Shown: in pieces, positions 6,660 to 8,634 of the stretch | Position numbering within the stretch: the first letter of the stretch is position 1 | Layout of the letters: each line of letters begins with the position of its first letter | DNA from: Clostridia bacterium | GTDB taxonomy: Bacteria; Bacillota; Clostridia; Oscillospirales; CAG-382 | Assembly (NCBI GenBank): GCA_017501055.1 | Contig: JAFVXP010000118.1 | Coordinates: forward strand, 1 to 8,634 | Direction: 5' to 3' | Length of the DNA: 8,634 bases | Notes under the pieces: generated by a model | The model's database searches: none | The model's input: the letters and a program-made list of their open reading frames with translations, nothing else | What the model was told of the DNA's origin: nothing | Program-made: the position numbers and the translations under genes

Positions 6660-7037
6660 TTATTCGTTATCAAAATCGCAATCGTCGATATCGGACATAA
6701 ACTCTCTGCTCGAAACACGTTTCTTTTCACGTTGAGCTTCGATCATATCTGAGAGCATATTTTTGATCTCTTCGGGTCTCTTTATCTTTGCAATATCAAA
6801 CTCGGGAGTGGATTTATCGGCGGTGCAGCAATGTATCGTACCAACCTTAAAAAGACGCTGTCCGAGCGGACGGTTCAAAGTGAGGTCCATTATGCGGTAA
6901 AGGCGAACCTCTTCCTCTTTTTTGGAGAGAAAACCCGTTTCTATCAAAAGCTTTTCTTCGGTCAATTTATAAACCGTAAAGCTTAACGGCAAACCGAAAA
7001 CGGTGCGTTTTCTGTCCTGCCAAACATATTCTGCCAT
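6660..7037 (-). CDS. small PH-domain (bPH_2-like) protein
   Basis: A 125-residue soluble protein, starting at the ATG whose complement is 7035-7037. An upstream in-frame ATG at 7094 would add 19 residues overlapping the dehydrogenase end and has no matching site, whereas AAAGGAG sits eight bases before 7037. The core (about 15-100) resembles bacterial PH domains of the YdbT/bPH_2 type: YKLTEEKLLIETGFLSKKEEEVRL, then RIMDLTLNRPLGQRLFKVGTI (48-68), then an IKRPEEIKNML helix. Such domains are usually attached to membrane segments, but none is seen here. A charged, acidic tail (SDIDDCDFDNE) closes the protein. Its function is not known; it may bind a protein or lipid partner. The gene begins 13 bases after the dehydrogenase stop, in the same transcription unit. 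Confidence 0.82.
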   Translation of the reverse strand: MAEYVWQDRKRTVFGLPLSFTVYKLTEEKLLIETGFLSKKEEEVRLYRIMDLTLNRPLGQRLFKVGTIHCCTADKSTPEFDIAKIKRPEEIKNMLSDMIEAQREKKRVSSREFMSDIDDCDFDNE

Positions 7038-7050
7038 AGCCAATACTCCT

Positions 7051-8160
7051 TTATTCTTCCCAAGGGAATTTATAATCAAGACCAAGCTCGTCACGGACTT
7101 CGGTAATTTCCTTTTGTACCGATTCGTTTATCGGAACACCGTCCTTACGTGCCATTTTGATCTCATATTCCTTTTCGCCTGCGGTATAGATCCTATCCTG
7201 ACCGGGAACCTTCTTTGCCGCACGGATACTTCTCGAAATATCGCCTGCCTTACGGCGTGCAACGTCCTCGCCCATGAAATGGTCGGTATCGATAGCGATG
7301 AACCAATGGCCGAGATGATACTTGCGGAGATTGCCGTTTTCGTCCTTGCCGTTCAAAGCCTTACCGTAGGAGCCGTCCTGAAGGATAGCCGACAAGAATT
7401 CCACCGACAAAGCAAGACCGTAGCCCTTATATCCGCCAAGCTCTTCGCCGACACCGCCGAGCGTTGTGAGTGCCGCAGTGCCGTTTTTGATCTTCTTCAA
7501 TGCTTCGCCCGCATCGCCCTCGACGATAGTTCCGTCTTCCGCAATGATCGTACCGGGACGGACCTCTTCGCCGACACGTTCGTAATGCTCAAGCTTGCCG
7601 TTCTGAGTTATAGAAGAAGCACAGTCGTACATAAAGTCAAAGGGTTCATCGGTAGGAACGCCGATAGTGTAGGGGTTTGTACCGAACATACCTTCAACGC
7701 TGTGTGTAGGAGCAACCGTGGGACGTGCATTCGTACCAACCATACCGATACAGCCTGCCTCTGTTGCCATTGATGCATAATAACCTGCAATGCCAAAGTG
7801 GCAGGAGTTACGCACAACGACCATGCCCATACCGTATTCCTTCGCCTTCTTAATAGCCATAGTCATCGCAGTATGTGCAATAACCTGACCCATACCGTCG
7901 TGACCGTCGATAACGGCGGTGGTAGGAGTTTCCTTGACGATTTCAAGCTCTGTTACGGGGTTCTGGATTCCCGCCTTGATTCTGTCAAGATAGATAGGTT
8001 TAAAGCGGTTAACGCCGTGCGATTCAATACCGCGTCTGTCTGCTTCGAGAAGAACGTCTGCGCAGATCTCGGCATCGGCACGGGGGATTCCGTAGCCTAC
8101 GAAAGCGTCTGTTACAAAATTAGTTATAGTATCCCAATCAACAATATGTTCTTTAATCAT
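7051..8160 (-). CDS. Ldh_2-family NAD(P)-dependent 2-hydroxyacid dehydrogenase (malate/lactate dehydrogenase type)
   Basis: A 369-residue protein of the Ldh_2 (YlbC/YiaK/AllD/ComC) family, slightly longer than the usual 330-360. Motifs are RRGIESHGVNRF (42-53, H48), VRNSCHFGIAGYY (116-128, H121 the probable catalytic His by family analogy), GTNPYTIGVPT (160-170), DCASSITQNGKLEHY (179-193, where most members have a DMATS-type motif) and GGYKGYGLAL (242-251). The family oxidises or reduces substrates such as malate, lactate, ureidoglycolate, sulfolactate or diketogulonate with a non-Rossmann NAD(P) site; the substrate here cannot be read. GAGGGA, about seven bases upstream, is the ribosome binding site, and a clear promoter lies upstream (8211-8239). 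It heads the PH-domain/gtrA-like/nicotinamidase-like group. No signal peptide or membrane segment; cytosolic. Confidence 0.92.
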   Translation of the reverse strand: MIKEHIVDWDTITNFVTDAFVGYGIPRADAEICADVLLEADRRGIESHGVNRFKPIYLDRIKAGIQNPVTELEIVKETPTTAVIDGHDGMGQVIAHTAMTMAIKKAKEYGMGMVVVRNSCHFGIAGYYASMATEAGCIGMVGTNARPTVAPTHSVEGMFGTNPYTIGVPTDEPFDFMYDCASSITQNGKLEHYERVGEEVRPGTIIAEDGTIVEGDAGEALKKIKNGTAALTTLGGVGEELGGYKGYGLALSVEFLSAILQDGSYGKALNGKDENGNLRKYHLGHWFIAIDTDHFMGEDVARRKAGDISRSIRAAKKVPGQDRIYTAGEKEYEIKMARKDGVPINESVQKEITEVRDELGLDYKFPWEE

Positions 8161-8210
8161 TTTGCTTCCCTCACAATCATTTTAAACGGAAGATAATTAA
8201 AACACACTTT

Positions 8211-8239
8211 ATTATAACATATTTTTTATTCATAAGCAA
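8211..8239 (-). promoter_or_regulatory. sigma-70/sigma-A type promoter for the dehydrogenase group
   Basis: On the minus strand, TATAAT (complement of 8211-8216) is preceded by TG one base away, forming an extended -10 (TGTTATAAT). TTGCTT, a weak -35 (complement of 8234-8239), lies upstream with a 17-base spacer. The predicted start is about 8204, giving a leader of about 45 nt to the ATG at 8160. It sits between the terminator of the SGNH gene and the dehydrogenase. No operator or riboswitch structure was obvious in the leader. Confidence 0.75.
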
Positions 8240-8267
8240 GTGTATATGAAAATCTTTACGAAAAACA

Positions 8268-8300
8268 AAAATCCCGTCCGATTAAAGCGAATGGGATTTT
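8268..8300 (-). terminator. Rho-independent terminator of the SGNH hydrolase gene
   Basis: AAAATCCC (8268-8275) pairs with GGGATTTT (8293-8300), and pairing continues inward through G-T, T-A, one mismatch, C-G and G-C, leaving a seven-base loop. On the minus strand the stem is followed by a T-rich tail (TGTTTTTCG). It lies 18 bases beyond the minus-strand stop at 8319 and just upstream of the promoter for the next gene. Confidence 0.78.
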
Positions 8301-8318
8301 CAAAATAATTCCATAGTA

Positions 8319-8634
8319 TTAAACCATTTTCTTCTCAAACGTTTCCAGCCAAAGACGTTTTATGATTTCGTGACCGAAAGCCGTTGGGTGGACTCCGTCG
8401 AGCGTCCAATAGTCAGCCGATGCAGTCTTGCAAGCTTCGTCAAAAGCAGGTTGCAGTTCAATAAGCGGTAAACTATATTTTTCTGCAATCCTCTTGGCAA
8501 CGACAGCCTTTTCGGCAACGTCTCTTTTGAAATGCTCCAAGCGATTCGGCTTTTCTTCGGTATTGCAGGTCGCAATACCTTCAAGCACGAAGGGTGCAAT
8601 GATCATAAGCTTTATATCGGGGCAGGAAGCCATA
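8319..8634 (-). CDS. SGNH/GDSL hydrolase, C-terminal part (truncated by window edge)
   Basis: At least 104 residues read from the window edge to a TAA at 8319-8321. The C-terminal block YWTLDGVHPTAFGHEII (75-91 of the visible part) carries the Asp and His of the Ser-His-Asp triad (D79 and H82), as in SGNH/GDSL esterases. The preceding KLMIIAPFVLEG fits the strand before it. The catalytic Ser block and the Gly and Asn blocks lie outside the window, since the family is about 200 residues or more; the ATG at 8631-8633 is therefore probably internal. Such enzymes hydrolyse esters, often acetyl groups on sugars or lipids. Location and substrate are not visible. The gene ends at its own terminator, so it is transcriptionally separate from the dehydrogenase group. 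Confidence 0.8.
   Translation of the reverse strand, partial: MASCPDIKLMIIAPFVLEGIATCNTEEKPNRLEHFKRDVAEKAVVAKRIAEKYSLPLIELQPAFDEACKTASADYWTLDGVHPTAFGHEIIKRLWLETFEKKMV

Noticed and set aside
7003..7773. A 256-codon open frame on the plus strand opposite the dehydrogenase
   Set aside because: Antisense to a strongly conserved Ldh_2 protein, with no recognisable domain and no good ribosome binding site, and it also runs across the junction with the PH-domain gene.
8157..8180. Seven-codon minus-strand open frame (MIVREAK) in the leader, overlapping the dehydrogenase start as ATGA
   Set aside because: It has no ribosome binding site of its own and its sequence includes the GAGGGA needed by the dehydrogenase, so it is most likely chance rather than a regulatory leader peptide.
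8161..8318. Possible riboswitch or structured RNA in the 158-base gap upstream of the dehydrogenase
   Set aside because: The predicted leader is only about 45 nt and shows no stable stem; the remaining structure is the SGNH gene's terminator and the promoter.

Overview
The window looks like ordinary chromosome from a Gram-positive Firmicute, most likely a gut-type Clostridia (Oscillospiraceae/Ruminococcaceae-like). The evidence is strong AGGAG-type ribosome binding sites before most genes, short intergenic gaps, moderate GC, and family content typical of that group (RsmI, YitT/DUF2179, a YycJ/WalJ-type metallo-hydrolase, a Clostridia-style galactokinase variant). This assignment is inferred from gene content; no rRNA or tRNA is present to confirm it.

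Left part (1-5636, + strand): eight genes run in one direction with gaps of 29 nt or less. They are the 3' end of rsmI, a small lipoprotein, a YitT-family membrane protein, a two-domain FkbM-type methyltransferase, a flavin-reductase-like FMN protein, a galactokinase-family GHMP kinase, a YycJ/WalJ-like MBL-fold hydrolase and a small multi-pass membrane protein. No gap has room for an obvious promoter, so they are probably co-transcribed, although they do not form one recognisable pathway. The run ends at a strong hairpin (5641-5668) that serves both strands.

Right part (5674-8634, - strand): reading right to left, the 3' end of an SGNH/GDSL hydrolase ends at its own terminator. A clear extended -10 promoter then drives an Ldh_2-family 2-hydroxyacid dehydrogenase. 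Its stop codon overlaps the ribosome binding site of a small PH-domain (bPH_2-like) protein. After a hairpin come a GtrA-family membrane protein and a nicotinamidase-type cysteine hydrolase that overlap by one base (TAATG). This group finishes at the shared terminator.

I found no mobile element, CRISPR array, tRNA/rRNA, riboswitch or phage signal, and no intergenic stretch exceeds 160 bases. The more interesting points are modest: a galactokinase whose sugar-contacting Glu is replaced by Asn, a stand-alone FkbM methyltransferase with an extra N-terminal Rossmann-like domain and no glycan cluster around it, a hairpin between two minus-strand genes whose U-tract suits the opposite strand better, and two small membrane-associated proteins of unknown function. 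I see no convincing undescribed multi-gene system.
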